From positions 1 through 64,000 of the forward strand of contig JBMFJH010000001.1 of the NCBI GenBank assembly GCA_049973945.1: a stretch of DNA of 64,000 nucleotides, written 5' to 3'. The notes under the pieces were generated by a model. The model was not told where the DNA came from, made no database searches, and saw only the letters and a program-made list of their open reading frames with translations. This DNA comes from Acd1 sp049973945. Lineage in GTDB: Archaea > Thermoproteota > Thermoprotei_A > Sulfolobales > Sulfolobaceae. Positions 23,250 through 32,560 of this stretch are shown here, one piece after another. Each line of letters begins with the position of its first letter. Within the stretch, counting starts at the first letter, position 1. The translations under genes were made by a program, and so were the position numbers.

Positions 23250-24890
23250 ATGTTAAGCAAAAATGTATTATTCTCAACGCTCTTCATCATATTAGGGTTA
23301 GTGGTAATACTCTACAATCAATTAGTCCAAAGACTTTACGTGATACTTCCAATAGTGGTAATTCTCGGACTGGTCTCAACCATCGTAGTTTATGTTCAGT
23401 TTAAATTATCTAAAAAGATATTTATTCGAATTGATAAATTTAGAGTTGAAAATAATATTTTGGAAATCTCGACTGAAAGAAACGGTACTTGTATAACATC
23501 TACATTCAAATTTCATGTACGAGTTTCGAATGAAAAGGAAAGTATATACACCTTTAAGAGCTACAGCTATTTATTATCAGCAATAGAGAAAAATTTGCCA
23601 AGTGAAGCCAGGGCATACATTATAAATAGCTTGCATCCCACTAAGGGTTCGTTTCTTATTATATGTACGAATGTAGGCAGTAACGTAACCGATGAGGAAC
23701 AAAAGAAAAAACACCTTGAAAACGTTTATAGAATAAAAACTCTAATAGAAAGTTTAGAACAAGACATACAGTTAATACCGTTACTACCCAGCGATTACGA
23801 TTTGTTAGCGATTCCGAAGGCGTTAGGGGGTGTGGTCTTGCCCTTTGCTATGGCGACTGAGATAAAGCCGCCCGCAACAGCGAGCTTCGAGTTCGAAAAA
23901 GGGGATATCGAAATAGGTGTAACTAACGATAATCAACCTGTGGGTTTATCAGTACAAGATGTAGAAAGACACATCCTAGTTTTGGGCTCAACGGGTTCGG
24001 GCAAGTCAAATACAGCTGCCGTAATTGGTCAAGGGGCGAAAGCACTGGGAATCAAAGTACTCGTCCTTGACTGGCACGGGGAGTATTCTAAAATGCTAAA
24101 GGATTTCTACATACTTACGGAATCTACGCTGCCCAGGATCGATCCCCTAGGCGCTAAACGCATTGACGAGTCGGCTGACCTACTAGGCGACGTCTTGGAA
24201 TTGACAGAACCTCAAAGATTTTTACTTTACGTTGTCCTCCAAAGACTGAAGAGCGTGAACGAATTTACGTTGGAGGCCTTTACATCTGTGTTGAAGGAGA
24301 TAGACGACAACAGCCATTGGGTAAGGGATGTGAAGTATGCCTTATTGCGAAAGGTTCTTCAACTCTTCATGGACGAAGGGAGGAAATACTTTGATCATAG
24401 CGAGGGGCACACGACAGAGTCTTTGGCCCGCTGGCTGTTTATGAAAAACTCAGGAGTAGTTGTCGATTTATCAGCAATAGATTCCGAGACAATACGGAGG
24501 ATCTACGCTTTATTCATCATACTTTACATTTCAGAATACATCAAGAAATCTAATGACAAAATTCTTGTCATAGTAGATGAAGCCCACAATTATTTTGTAG
24601 ACAACAAAAATTCCATATTGGATAGAATAATTAGAGAGTATAGGAAGTTCGGGCTACACCTTTGTATAGTAACTCAGAGTCCTAGTTCACTGAGCGAAGA
24701 CGTTCTCAAAAACGCCAATACGAAAATAATTCACTCTATAAAATCCAACCAGGACAAGAGAATAATCATCGAGTCCACGGCGTTATCGAAAGATCTGGCA
24801 GATTACATAGACAAAATGGGTGTAGGAGAGGCTATATGTTCTTGCCCATCGAAGAAGGTTAATGTGTTAATAAGAGTGAAAAAAGCTTAG
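23250..24890 (+). CDS. Membrane-anchored HerA/VirB4-like ATPase
   Basis: Two transmembrane helices (about residues 7-22 and 30-49) precede a cytoplasmic domain and a HerA/FtsK-type motor with Walker A GSTGSGKS (246-253), a Walker B ILVIVDEAHNYF and a TQSPSSLSEDVLKNANTKI block. The arrangement is the same as in CedB, the DNA-import motor of Sulfolobales, but the sequence differs from the CedB candidate at 60739-62520. A role in moving DNA across or along the membrane is inferred. Low G+C compared with flanking genes suggests a different history. It converges with the thermosome gene, overlapping by four bases. Confidence 0.78.
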   Translation: MLSKNVLFSTLFIILGLVVILYNQLVQRLYVILPIVVILGLVSTIVVYVQFKLSKKIFIRIDKFRVENNILEISTERNGTCITSTFKFHVRVSNEKESIYTFKSYSYLLSAIEKNLPSEARAYIINSLHPTKGSFLIICTNVGSNVTDEEQKKKHLENVYRIKTLIESLEQDIQLIPLLPSDYDLLAIPKALGGVVLPFAMATEIKPPATASFEFEKGDIEIGVTNDNQPVGLSVQDVERHILVLGSTGSGKSNTAAVIGQGAKALGIKVLVLDWHGEYSKMLKDFYILTESTLPRIDPLGAKRIDESADLLGDVLELTEPQRFLLYVVLQRLKSVNEFTLEAFTSVLKEIDDNSHWVRDVKYALLRKVLQLFMDEGRKYFDHSEGHTTESLARWLFMKNSGVVVDLSAIDSETIRRIYALFIILYISEYIKKSNDKILVIVDEAHNYFVDNKNSILDRIIREYRKFGLHLCIVTQSPSSLSEDVLKNANTKIIHSIKSNQDKRIIIESTALSKDLADYIDKMGVGEAICSCPSKKVNVLIRVKKA

Positions 24891-26536
24891 TCTTCTTCCT
24901 TCTTCTCCTCTTTCTTCTCTTCCTTCTTCTCCTCTTTCTTCCCCGCCGCTATTAGGTCGTCTATCCTAAGTATTAAAGTAGCGGCTTCGGTGGCGGCTTT
25001 AATTGCGTTGATCTTAACCAACGCTGGCTCAATAACGCCTTTTGCCCACATGTCGGTCACGGTTCCACTATAGATGTCGATACCGTACCACTTGTTCGCT
25101 TCGTTCTCATGAGCGCTCCTCAATTTCATTAGCAGGTCTATAGGGTCGTATCCGCCGTTCTCAATGAGGATAGTCACTAGTCCTTCGAGCGCGTTCGCGT
25201 AGGCTTCAATAGCTAACTGCTCCTTACCGCCCACAGTCGGGGCGTACTTCCTTAGCCTCTTGACGACCTCGATTTCCACAGCTCCCCCTCCAGCTACTGC
25301 TCTACCGTCCTTCACGACGTCAGCCACAGTGCCTAAAGCGTCCCTCAAAGCCCTCTCCGTTTCGTCAGCGACCCTTTCGAGTCCCGCACGTATCAGAATG
25401 CTTACAGCTTTGGGATTCTTAGCTCCCTCTACGAAGACCATCTTGTCCTCGCCGACCTTCCTTTCCTCTACTAGCGCAGCGTAGCCTAGATCTTGAGGAG
25501 TGATCTCGTCGATGTCGGAGATCACCTTCGCTCCAGTAGCTCTCGCTAACTTTTCCATGTCGCTCTTCTTCGCCCTTCTCACGGCGAGTATGCCTTTCTT
25601 AGCCAGATAGGACTGAGCGACTTCGTCTATGCCTTTCTGACATATAACTACGTTGGCCCCAGTGGCGGCTATCTTGTCTACCTTTTCCTTCAGGATCTTC
25701 TCCTCTTCCTCTAAGAACTTCTGCATCTGCGTTGGATCATTTATCCTGATCTCCGCGTCCAGCTCGGGCTTCTCGACTTCTAACGGCGCGTCGATTAGGG
25801 CTATCTTAGCATTCTCGACCCTCTTTGGCATACCTGGGTGCACGACTTCCTTGTCCACAACAATTCCATATACTAGTTGAGTGTCGTTGATGCTACCGCC
25901 GTGCTTCTTCACTATTTGGATGTTGTCCAGATCGACGTACCACTTGTTCCCTCTCAGTTCCGCTACTTGAGTCACTGCCTTGACAACAATGTCAGCGAGG
26001 TGTTCCCTCGCTCCTGCTACCGCCTTGCTTCCCAGAGACGTTAATGCGACCTTCTTTAGTATATCGACGTCATTTATACCGACTTTAACGGCAATCTCGT
26101 CAATCGTTTTGAGGGCAACTTCTTCCGCTTTCTTATATCCGCTTACAATAATAGTAGGATGTATATCTTTGTAGATCAGGTCTTCCGCTTTTCTCACTAG
26201 TTCGCCTGAAAGGATAACAGCCGTCTTGGTTCCGTCGGCCGTCTCTTCGTCTTGGCCTTTCGCTATCTGTACAAGTAGCTTGGCTGCTGGGTGCTGGAGG
26301 TCCATCTTATCTAGAATGGTGGCCCCGTCGTTGGTTATCGTGACGTCGCCGAGGCTATCAACCAACATCTTGTCCATTCCGCGCGGTCCGTACGTCGATT
26401 TCAAAGCCTCTTCTACCGCTTTTACGGCAGCTATGTTAATTCTAAGGGCGTCTTTACCGTAACTTCTACTCGAGCCCTCCTTCAGGATAATTACGGGGAT
26501 TCCCTCGGGTGTAGTTGCTACTGTAGCCTGTGCCAA
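24887..26536 (-). CDS. thsB: Thermosome (group II chaperonin) beta-type subunit
   Basis: Thermosome subunits form the double-ring folding chamber abundant in Sulfolobales. The 549-residue protein has the group II signatures KSTYGPRGMDKMLVD, ITNDGATIL, the ATPase ADGTKTAVIL (GDGTT equivalent) and GGGAVEIEV. The C-terminus is a repeated lysine/glutamate tail (KKEEKKEE). ATP-loop and tail features fit the beta subunit best. A TATATAACC box (about 26567-26575) about 35 nt before the ATG is a strong heat-shock-type promoter candidate. Confidence 0.95.
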   Translation of the reverse strand: MAQATVATTPEGIPVIILKEGSSRSYGKDALRINIAAVKAVEEALKSTYGPRGMDKMLVDSLGDVTITNDGATILDKMDLQHPAAKLLVQIAKGQDEETADGTKTAVILSGELVRKAEDLIYKDIHPTIIVSGYKKAEEVALKTIDEIAVKVGINDVDILKKVALTSLGSKAVAGAREHLADIVVKAVTQVAELRGNKWYVDLDNIQIVKKHGGSINDTQLVYGIVVDKEVVHPGMPKRVENAKIALIDAPLEVEKPELDAEIRINDPTQMQKFLEEEEKILKEKVDKIAATGANVVICQKGIDEVAQSYLAKKGILAVRRAKKSDMEKLARATGAKVISDIDEITPQDLGYAALVEERKVGEDKMVFVEGAKNPKAVSILIRAGLERVADETERALRDALGTVADVVKDGRAVAGGGAVEIEVVKRLRKYAPTVGGKEQLAIEAYANALEGLVTILIENGGYDPIDLLMKLRSAHENEANKWYGIDIYSGTVTDMWAKGVIEPALVKINAIKAATEAATLILRIDDLIAAGKKEEKKEEKKEEKKEED

Positions 26537-26647
26537 GACTTAACACCTAAGCGTACTCAAAGATCGGTTATATAAAAAGCTGTCGATAGAGACGAAGAAG
26601 CCAGACCAGCTGAGCAGTGCTCCTCCGCTTTAAGGCGAAATCCTAGG

Positions 26648-27202
26648 TTATGTAAACAGCTTATTCTCTAAAAGTATTTTTAATTTATTTAAATTTTGAT
26701 AACCCACTTTTCTTAAAATTTTGCTTACGTACTCGTTTGCGAGCGCGGTTCCTCCAAGCTTTCTCACAGTCGTATTCTTGCCATGAACTAACGCGTGCGC
26801 TAAGACGGCCCTTTCGAAGGCCGTCCTGAGCAAATGTAATCTTGTAATTAAATCATAAGCTATCAATTCCATTTCGTTCTCTATTAATACCTCAATATTT
26901 CTAGGAACTATTTCTGATAATCCCATTTCAATCTTTTTTATCTTTTTCTCTTCCAATATAGCGATATTTGACATAGCGAATTTACCAACTATGGATTTCT
27001 CTCTCTTTGTAGCTCTTTTTATCAATTTTTCTAATCTTTTTGAAGTAAATTTCGAATTTAATGAACTCGAACGTAAATAATCAGAGTAGTCCCACGTGGC
27101 TAGCTTGTCCAGCACGGTTCCGCAAGACTTACATATGAGGTCTCCGGTGACCTGATCCTCGACTAGATCATCAGATCCGCAGTACGGACACGCTATAGTC
27201 AT
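26648..27202 (-). CDS. tfb3: Tfb3-like truncated transcription factor B
   Basis: The 184-residue protein starts with a TFB zinc ribbon (CPYCGSDD ... CKSCGTVLD) but then has only one short, divergent cyclin-like region, against about 300 residues in full TFB. This shape is that of Tfb3, which in Sulfolobus is induced by UV damage and activates ups pilus and ced DNA-exchange genes by acting with TBP-TFB1. The nearby hisS and proteasome beta genes match the gene order I recall around tfb3. That comparison cannot be checked here. Another TFB-related protein is the alternative. Confidence 0.7.
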   Translation of the reverse strand: MTIACPYCGSDDLVEDQVTGDLICKSCGTVLDKLATWDYSDYLRSSSLNSKFTSKRLEKLIKRATKREKSIVGKFAMSNIAILEEKKIKKIEMGLSEIVPRNIEVLIENEMELIAYDLITRLHLLRTAFERAVLAHALVHGKNTTVRKLGGTALANEYVSKILRKVGYQNLNKLKILLENKLFT

Positions 27203-27274
27203 GACTGGTCAATCGAGAAGTGCGCGAGACAAACCAATTAATTAATAGGCCCGAAAACTTCTGAGCTCTCGGGG

Positions 27275-27589
27275 ATGAACGAAAGTTCTCCCGAGTGTAA
27301 CGTAAAGTCGCTTAACGAGTTCAAGCTCGAAATCGTGAAGGAGGATTTGGCCAAGAGGTCGAAGAAAGTCCAAATAAGAGGAACCTATTTAGTGATCCTG
27401 GACAGGAACGGAAAGCCTCGATCAATAATTACTGTTATCGACGAAAATGAAAGCATCAAGACAGATGAGATTCTGAGCTTCATAAATTTCGGATGCCAGA
27501 TTTCTGAAAGCACTGTATTAAGCGTCGTCGACAAGTACGGCGATACGTTATATTATGAGGTCAGTCTTATTGACCTGAGGAAAGGCTGA
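27275..27589 (+). CDS. Hypothetical protein upstream of hisS
   Basis: A 104-residue soluble protein, mixed alpha/beta, with no recognised motif. The most structured part is RGTYLVILDRNGKPRSIITVIDE, followed by ISESTVLSVVDKYGDTLYYEVSL. It lies five bases before hisS and probably shares its mRNA. The promoter region is shared with the divergent tfb3-like gene (about 70 nt). Confidence 0.6.
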   Translation: MNESSPECNVKSLNEFKLEIVKEDLAKRSKKVQIRGTYLVILDRNGKPRSIITVIDENESIKTDEILSFINFGCQISESTVLSVVDKYGDTLYYEVSLIDLRKG

Positions 27590-27594
27590 CCGAA

Positions 27595-28860
27595 ATGGAG
27601 GGCATAACGGCCGTTAGAGGAATGAGGGATCTTTTCGGAGAAGACTTGGAAAAAGTGGAATACATTAAGGAAGTTTTCGAAAGGAAAGCGAGGCTCTACG
27701 GATATTCTAAAATCGAGTTACCAGTAGTAGAATACTTTAAATTATTCGAAGTTAAAAGTGGTGAAGAAATTAGAGAATCAATGTATACTTTTCTAGATAA
27801 AGCTGGAAGAGAACTCGCTTTGAGACCCGAGATGACCCCAGGAACTGTTAGGGCGTATATAGAACACTTCCAACACTTGCCTAAGCCCGTTAGGCTGTAT
27901 TATTATGGTACCGTTTACCGCTACGACGAACCGCAATTCGGACGTTACAGGGAGTTCAGGCAGGCCGGGGTTGAAATGATCGGTTCTCAGGGGTTAGCGG
28001 CGGACTTAGAGGTCATCCACCTCCTCGCGAGTATCTACGAGGAACTCGGGTTAATCGATAGAATTAAATTAAAGCTGAATAACATAGGCATATACAGAAA
28101 GCTATTCCAGTGCGCTAATATAGAGGAAAGGCAGCAGGAGCACTTGTTACATTTGATCGACAAAAACAAGACCGAGGAGGCGTTAAAGATCGTTCAAAAT
28201 ACTCGTATTTATGAAGTCCTCGCCACATTGCTCGATAGGAAAGAAGAGGAAGCTGTCAGTTCTTCGGAGGAAATAGGTTGCAGTATAAAGGAAGAACTGG
28301 ACTACGTGAAGAATGTCGTAGATTTGCTCAAAGGCGAAGTACCAGGCGCTTACTATAACGTCGGTTTCGTGAGAGGACTAGCTTACTATACTGGAATAAT
28401 TTTCGAGGTTGAACACCCTAGCGTTCCGTTCAGCATAGCGGGCGGAGGACGATATGACGGTCTAGTCGAGGTATATGGGGCCGCTCACACGCCCGCATTG
28501 GGCTTCGCGATAGGAGTAGAAAGAACAGCGCTAGTATTAGAAAAATCGAGGCAAGGAAAGGAAGAGTTAAATAAGGCAGTAATATTACTTATGTCACAGG
28601 ACAAAAGAGCTTATGAAGTGGCAATACATATGTTAAGGGCGTTTCACGAAATCGGAGTGAAAGCCAACTTCAGCCTCAAGAGCTCAACTTCGATATCCAA
28701 ACTAATCCCAGACTTCCTTAAGGAGGGCTATACGCATCTCGTAATCGTAGGCCTTCGAGAAGTGTCCGGAGGTTTCGTCACTGTCAAGAATTTATTAACA
28801 AAACAGCAATACGAAATCAGGTATCCGCTCGATCCAGAGTCACTTAAACAAATATTTTAG
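27595..28860 (+). CDS. hisS: Histidyl-tRNA synthetase
   Basis: HisRS charges tRNA-His with histidine. The 421-residue class II enzyme has motif 1 around VRGMRDLFGED and ELPVVEY, motif 2 in YYYGTVYRYDEPQFGRYREFRQAGVEMIG, the histidine-specific GLAYYTGIIFEVE and motif 3 GFAIGVERTALVLE. A C-terminal anticodon-binding domain follows (about 330-421). The length is normal. Confidence 0.95.
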   Translation: MEGITAVRGMRDLFGEDLEKVEYIKEVFERKARLYGYSKIELPVVEYFKLFEVKSGEEIRESMYTFLDKAGRELALRPEMTPGTVRAYIEHFQHLPKPVRLYYYGTVYRYDEPQFGRYREFRQAGVEMIGSQGLAADLEVIHLLASIYEELGLIDRIKLKLNNIGIYRKLFQCANIEERQQEHLLHLIDKNKTEEALKIVQNTRIYEVLATLLDRKEEEAVSSSEEIGCSIKEELDYVKNVVDLLKGEVPGAYYNVGFVRGLAYYTGIIFEVEHPSVPFSIAGGGRYDGLVEVYGAAHTPALGFAIGVERTALVLEKSRQGKEELNKAVILLMSQDKRAYEVAIHMLRAFHEIGVKANFSLKSSTSISKLIPDFLKEGYTHLVIVGLREVSGGFVTVKNLLTKQQYEIRYPLDPESLKQIF

Positions 28861-28882
28861 CCTCAAAGACACAACGATCAGG

Positions 28883-29473
28883 ATGGCCGAATTACCGTCG
28901 ACCGCCGTGGGCGCCGTCTTTTCTGACGGTGTCATTCTGGGCGCTGAAAGAAGGCTCAGTTACGGATATTACGTCCTGAGCAAGTCGGCTAAAAAGGTTC
29001 ACAGGCTTGGTCGCTTCGGGATAGCGGGAGTAGGGCTGTTCGGGGACATCCAGACGCTGATGAGAGTGATGAACCTGGAAATAAAGCAGTACGAGATGTA
29101 CAACAACAAGAGAATAAGTACGAGGGCCGCAGCCAAGCTGTTATCGCTGATCCTTTACCAGTACAAATTTATGCCGTTCATTTCCGAGATTCTGTTCGCA
29201 GGCATTGATGATTCTACTCCACAGCTCTTTGTTTTGGATCCTATCGGTTCCTTAATCCAGGACGACTATGCCGCCCTGGGCTCCGGAGCGAAGATCGCCA
29301 TAGGCCTTTTAGAGGCCGAGTACAACAAGGACATGGGAGTAGATAAAGGAAAGGAACTCATCATTAAGACGCTGAAGGCTTCAATAGAAAGAGACGTGAC
29401 ATCGGGTGACGGAATTGATATACTAATACTAAAGACTAACGGAGATGTAATAGAAGAAAGTATTCCTATGTAA
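28883..29473 (+). CDS. psmB: Proteasome beta subunit, probably the non-catalytic paralogue
   Basis: The 196-residue protein has the NTN-hydrolase beta fold with SDGVILGAERRLSYGYYVLSKSAKKV, KYMPFISEILFAGID-type strands and GSGAKIAIGLLE. The N-terminus reads MAELPSTAVG. Active archaeal beta subunits mature to TT(T/A)VG, where the first Thr is the nucleophile. Here that position aligns with Ser6, with a Thr at the next position. Together with the very short leader this suggests the PsmB1-like subunit that lacks normal catalytic residues. The alignment is my own and depends on one residue. Confidence 0.85.
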   Translation: MAELPSTAVGAVFSDGVILGAERRLSYGYYVLSKSAKKVHRLGRFGIAGVGLFGDIQTLMRVMNLEIKQYEMYNNKRISTRAAAKLLSLILYQYKFMPFISEILFAGIDDSTPQLFVLDPIGSLIQDDYAALGSGAKIAIGLLEAEYNKDMGVDKGKELIIKTLKASIERDVTSGDGIDILILKTNGDVIEESIPM

Positions 29474-29490
29474 TAGAATAAAATTCAAAG

Positions 29491-29859
29491 CTAAGCTTTC
29501 TTTATACAGACGTACACGTGGTCCATCATATTCAAGGTTCCTTTCGATATTATTCCGTCACTCGACTGTATTCTAACGAGCAACCCATAGAGCGAAATCA
29601 AAGACACGAAGCCTTCTCCGTTTTTCTTCTCATAGAACAAATAGCCGTGGGCACAGAAGTCTCTATTCGTGAAACTGGGCTTCTCCCTACTTACAAGGAA
29701 AGTCACGTTATCGCCCTCATTGAAGAGGTCAATTTCTTCTACAACATCTACGGTTATTTTGTAATCTCCGCAGTCCAAGTTAAGAAGTTTCAAGCCTTTC
29801 AAACTACCTGGAGTTTTCGACTCAATCCTACACTCCTTCTCGATCTCTGCCATGTTCAC
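29491..29859 (-). CDS. rpo8: RNA polymerase subunit Rpo8 (RpoG)
   Basis: The 122-residue protein fits the archaeal homologue of eukaryotic Rpb8: an OB-like fold starting CRIESKTPGSLKGLKLL and ending with FVSLISLYGLLVRI ... DHVYVCIKKA, the family's GGLL-type strand and C-terminal tyrosine strand. Rpo8 is a small structural subunit of the polymerase in crenarchaea. The gene is convergent with the proteasome gene and divergent from smap3. The call rests on pattern and length, so I leave some doubt. Confidence 0.65.
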   Translation of the reverse strand: MNMAEIEKECRIESKTPGSLKGLKLLNLDCGDYKITVDVVEEIDLFNEGDNVTFLVSREKPSFTNRDFCAHGYLFYEKKNGEGFVSLISLYGLLVRIQSSDGIISKGTLNMMDHVYVCIKKA

Positions 29860-29907
29860 GGTTCGGTATCCAAAAACCTAAATATCGTTTACCATGTATA
29901 ACGACTG

Positions 29908-30345
29908 ATGAGCGTAACGACGAGAAGCATAAAGGCCGACCTCTCGCTCATGCTCGACAAGTCCGTGATAGTTAAGCTTACGAACAACAAGACTTACACT
30001 GGCGTGCTCAGCTCCTACGAGATATCCCCTTTCCTACTCAGCCTAACTAACGCTAAAGATAATGAGAACAACACGTACTACAAGGTTCTTATCAACGGCG
30101 AGTATGTAAGCGAGATCCTAATGAAGAACACTCCTATCTTTGAGCCGAGAGAGTTCGCGAGTTTCTTAGAGAAAGCTCTTGGACTGAGACCGACTGATAT
30201 CAAGGTATATGAAGAAGCGGGGGTGGTCGTCGTTTTGGATAAGATAAAAGTGAGCGAGAACGGAGTCGAAGGAAGCGGACCGATGGCCCAGAAGGTTTAC
30301 GACGTTTTTAACGACTACATCAAGCGGAAGAAAGAAGGCAAATGA
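29908..30345 (+). CDS. Sm-like protein SmAP3
   Basis: The N-terminal 75 residues form an Lsm fold with Sm1 (SVIVKLTNNKTYTGVLSSYE) and Sm2-like (VLINGEYVSEILM) strands that build an RNA-binding ring. A C-terminal extension of about 70 residues (ADIKVYEE-type strands and helices) is typical of crenarchaeal SmAP3, unlike the plain SmAP1 and SmAP2. Its stop overlaps the tgtA start by four bases (ATGA), so the RNA-binding protein and tRNA enzyme are coupled. Confidence 0.82.
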   Translation: MSVTTRSIKADLSLMLDKSVIVKLTNNKTYTGVLSSYEISPFLLSLTNAKDNENNTYYKVLINGEYVSEILMKNTPIFEPREFASFLEKALGLRPTDIKVYEEAGVVVVLDKIKVSENGVEGSGPMAQKVYDVFNDYIKRKKEGK

Positions 30346-31823
30346 TCGGGGACTTCGAGGTAAAGTATGAGGACTTAGCTGGGAGAATCGGGATCCTAGA
30401 GACGAGACACGGTAAACTCGAGACACCGGCCTTCTTCCCGGTTCTGAACCCATCGAAGCCCGAAATCTCTGTAGAGGAGATAAGGGAGATAGGTTTCAAG
30501 TCGTTTATCACGAACAGTTACTTGATTAAGAAAAATTTTGGTAAAATAAACAAAATCCACGACTTCTTCAACTCCAATGACTTAGTCATCATGACCGACT
30601 CAGGTGCGTATCAGATACTTCAGTTCGGAGACATAGAGGCGGAAAACAGGGAGATAGTCGAATACGAGGTAGAGATCGCTCCAGACATCGCAGTCATCTT
30701 GGACGTGCCTACTGGGGAAGAGAGCGATGTAGAGAGGGTCAAGTACACGGTCTTAGAGACTTTGAGGAGGGCCGACGAAGTGAAGGACATAGTGGAAAAA
30801 AGTTCGAACGAAATAATTTGGGTTCATCCGATACAAGGGGGAAGGCATTTAGACCTCTTGGCCTACTCTGCGAGAGAGGCCGACAAGAGGGAGGTATATA
30901 GGTTTCTGGCCTTAGGAAGCCCTACGGTTCTGATGCAGAACTACGACTACGTCACCCTTATCGACATGATCTTTACGGCGAAGGCGAACGTAAGCAGAGG
31001 AAAACCTTTGCATCTCTTTGGCGGCGGAGTCCCCCACATTATACCGTTCGCGGTCAGCCTAGGCGTGGACTCGTTTGATTCGGCCTCTTACATAATTTAC
31101 GCGAGAGACGACAGGTACATCTCTAGGGGACGAGTGTACAGGCTCGAGGATCTGCAGTATTTCCCCTGTAGCTGCCCAGTTTGTAGGAAATACTCTCCTA
31201 AGGATCTACTCGAAATGCCCAAGGATCAGAGGACGAAGCTATTGGCCGTTCATAACCTCTACGCGATTAAGGAGGAAATAAACGCGACCAAGCAGGCGAT
31301 ATATGAGGGTAGACTCTTCGAGTACTTGCAGGAAAAATCGAGGGTGCACCCTTCACTTTATGCGGCTTTCAAGAGGCTTCTGAAATACAAAGAATACTTG
31401 GAAAAGTACGATCCCAGAGTGAGGGGAGACGTGAAGGGCGTCATGTTCTACGACCTAGATTCGATGAATAGACCTGAAGTTGTTAGGCATGATAGGTACG
31501 TTCAGGCTGTAGAGAGGACAAAAGAGAAGGCCGTAATTGTGTGCTGGAAAGGGCTCGAAAGGCCGTACTTCAATGACGAAAGGGCAAAGGCCTTCATATC
31601 GGACAACGACGTCTACGTCTTCATGCCGTTCTACGGTATAGTACCGATTGAGGTAAGCGGGTCATTCCCGTACTCCCAAAGCGAATTCCCAGAGGAGATC
31701 GACGAGGGGGTCTTGATCGAGTCTGCCGAAAAGGCCGGTCTAGAGCTCAAGAGAAAAGGGTATAAAAAAGTGGAGCTAGTGAACTGTGAAGAGTTTAAAG
31801 AGTTACTCAAGAACTACATATAA
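30342..31823 (+). CDS. tgtA: Archaeosine tRNA-guanine transglycosylase
   Basis: TgtA exchanges guanine 15 in the tRNA D-loop for preQ0 on the way to archaeosine. The TIM-barrel has the nucleophile/acid region MTDSGAYQILQFGD, the LDVPTGEES segment, GGGVPH and the zinc-binding CSCPVC ... near residue 282. The 493 residues contain the catalytic core plus an extra domain but no PUA domain. A separate PUA protein gene lies 700 nt away (32529-33050) and probably supplies it. Confidence 0.94.
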   Translation: MIGDFEVKYEDLAGRIGILETRHGKLETPAFFPVLNPSKPEISVEEIREIGFKSFITNSYLIKKNFGKINKIHDFFNSNDLVIMTDSGAYQILQFGDIEAENREIVEYEVEIAPDIAVILDVPTGEESDVERVKYTVLETLRRADEVKDIVEKSSNEIIWVHPIQGGRHLDLLAYSAREADKREVYRFLALGSPTVLMQNYDYVTLIDMIFTAKANVSRGKPLHLFGGGVPHIIPFAVSLGVDSFDSASYIIYARDDRYISRGRVYRLEDLQYFPCSCPVCRKYSPKDLLEMPKDQRTKLLAVHNLYAIKEEINATKQAIYEGRLFEYLQEKSRVHPSLYAAFKRLLKYKEYLEKYDPRVRGDVKGVMFYDLDSMNRPEVVRHDRYVQAVERTKEKAVIVCWKGLERPYFNDERAKAFISDNDVYVFMPFYGIVPIEVSGSFPYSQSEFPEEIDEGVLIESAEKAGLELKRKGYKKVELVNCEEFKELLKNYI

Positions 31824-32560
31824 ATTCTCCCTGAGCCACTCGGTTGCATCAGTTCCCTTTGTAAGATTTCCATCTGTTTCTGCAATTCCTCTTCCAGTTT
31901 CCTCGCTTCCTCGTACAGCTTAGAAGCGTCGAACTTTGTTCCCAACATTTCGTTTATTACCTCAACCGCAATCGCTGCCGCAGCGGGGTCTGGCCTGTCT
32001 TTGTCCGAATACGGTAGCAGAACCGTCGCGGGAAAGCCCAACACTTCAGAGTAAATAGTTACGAGCGCCAGCGGGCCCACGATGAGCAGTTGCTTTTCCA
32101 TGTAGGGATAGTTCAGACTTCTTACACTCTTTGAGGTTTTCAGCCACCTGATCTTCGATTTTCCATCCGAATACCTGCTGTCGAGTCCGCCTACGAATAT
32201 ACCTTCTGAAACTCCGTGTTTTATAGCCCAATCCACCAGGCCTTTTGTGAAGGTGGTCCACTCGCTTTGATGGGGCAATAGGTGGTTAAGTACGACTAGA
32301 ATCTTCGACTCCCTATTAAAGAAAAGTTCGAACGGCGTTGCCAAGCCATAATCGTCTACGAAAGCCACATCACGCATCTTCTTAGTCTCAATGAATCCCA
32401 CTCTGCTAAATCCAGGTGAAAGCGCCAGATGCCTAGTGGCGAGATAACCCACTTCACCAATGGTTCTAAACCCAGTTACTAGAACCGCTCCCTTAAAATC
32501 GTCGACGTTCACGTCCTTCAGCGTCACTTTAATCAAAGTCCTTGGCACCTCTCCGCACAT
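31814..32560 (-). CDS. PAC2-family proteasome assembly chaperone homologue
   Basis: The 248-residue protein has the PAC2 pattern: GAVLVTGFRTIGEVGYLATRHL near the N-terminus, IFVGGLDSR, GPLALV and a C-terminal helical tail (SKLYEEARKLEEELQKQME). Archaeal PbaB-type relatives bind proteasome alpha rings or act as ATP-independent chaperones. The genome context is apt: PAN is one gene away and a proteasome beta subunit lies 2.3 kb upstream. It overlaps the PUA gene by 32 nt and converges with tgtA, overlapping by ten bases. Confidence 0.83.
   Translation of the reverse strand: MCGEVPRTLIKVTLKDVNVDDFKGAVLVTGFRTIGEVGYLATRHLALSPGFSRVGFIETKKMRDVAFVDDYGLATPFELFFNRESKILVVLNHLLPHQSEWTTFTKGLVDWAIKHGVSEGIFVGGLDSRYSDGKSKIRWLKTSKSVRSLNYPYMEKQLLIVGPLALVTIYSEVLGFPATVLLPYSDKDRPDPAAAAIAVEVINEMLGTKFDASKLYEEARKLEEELQKQMEILQRELMQPSGSGRIYM

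Noticed and set aside
23250..24890. This gene as cedB itself
   Set aside because: The gene at 60739-62520 fits CedB better in length and in its lysY neighbour; this one is treated as a paralogue.
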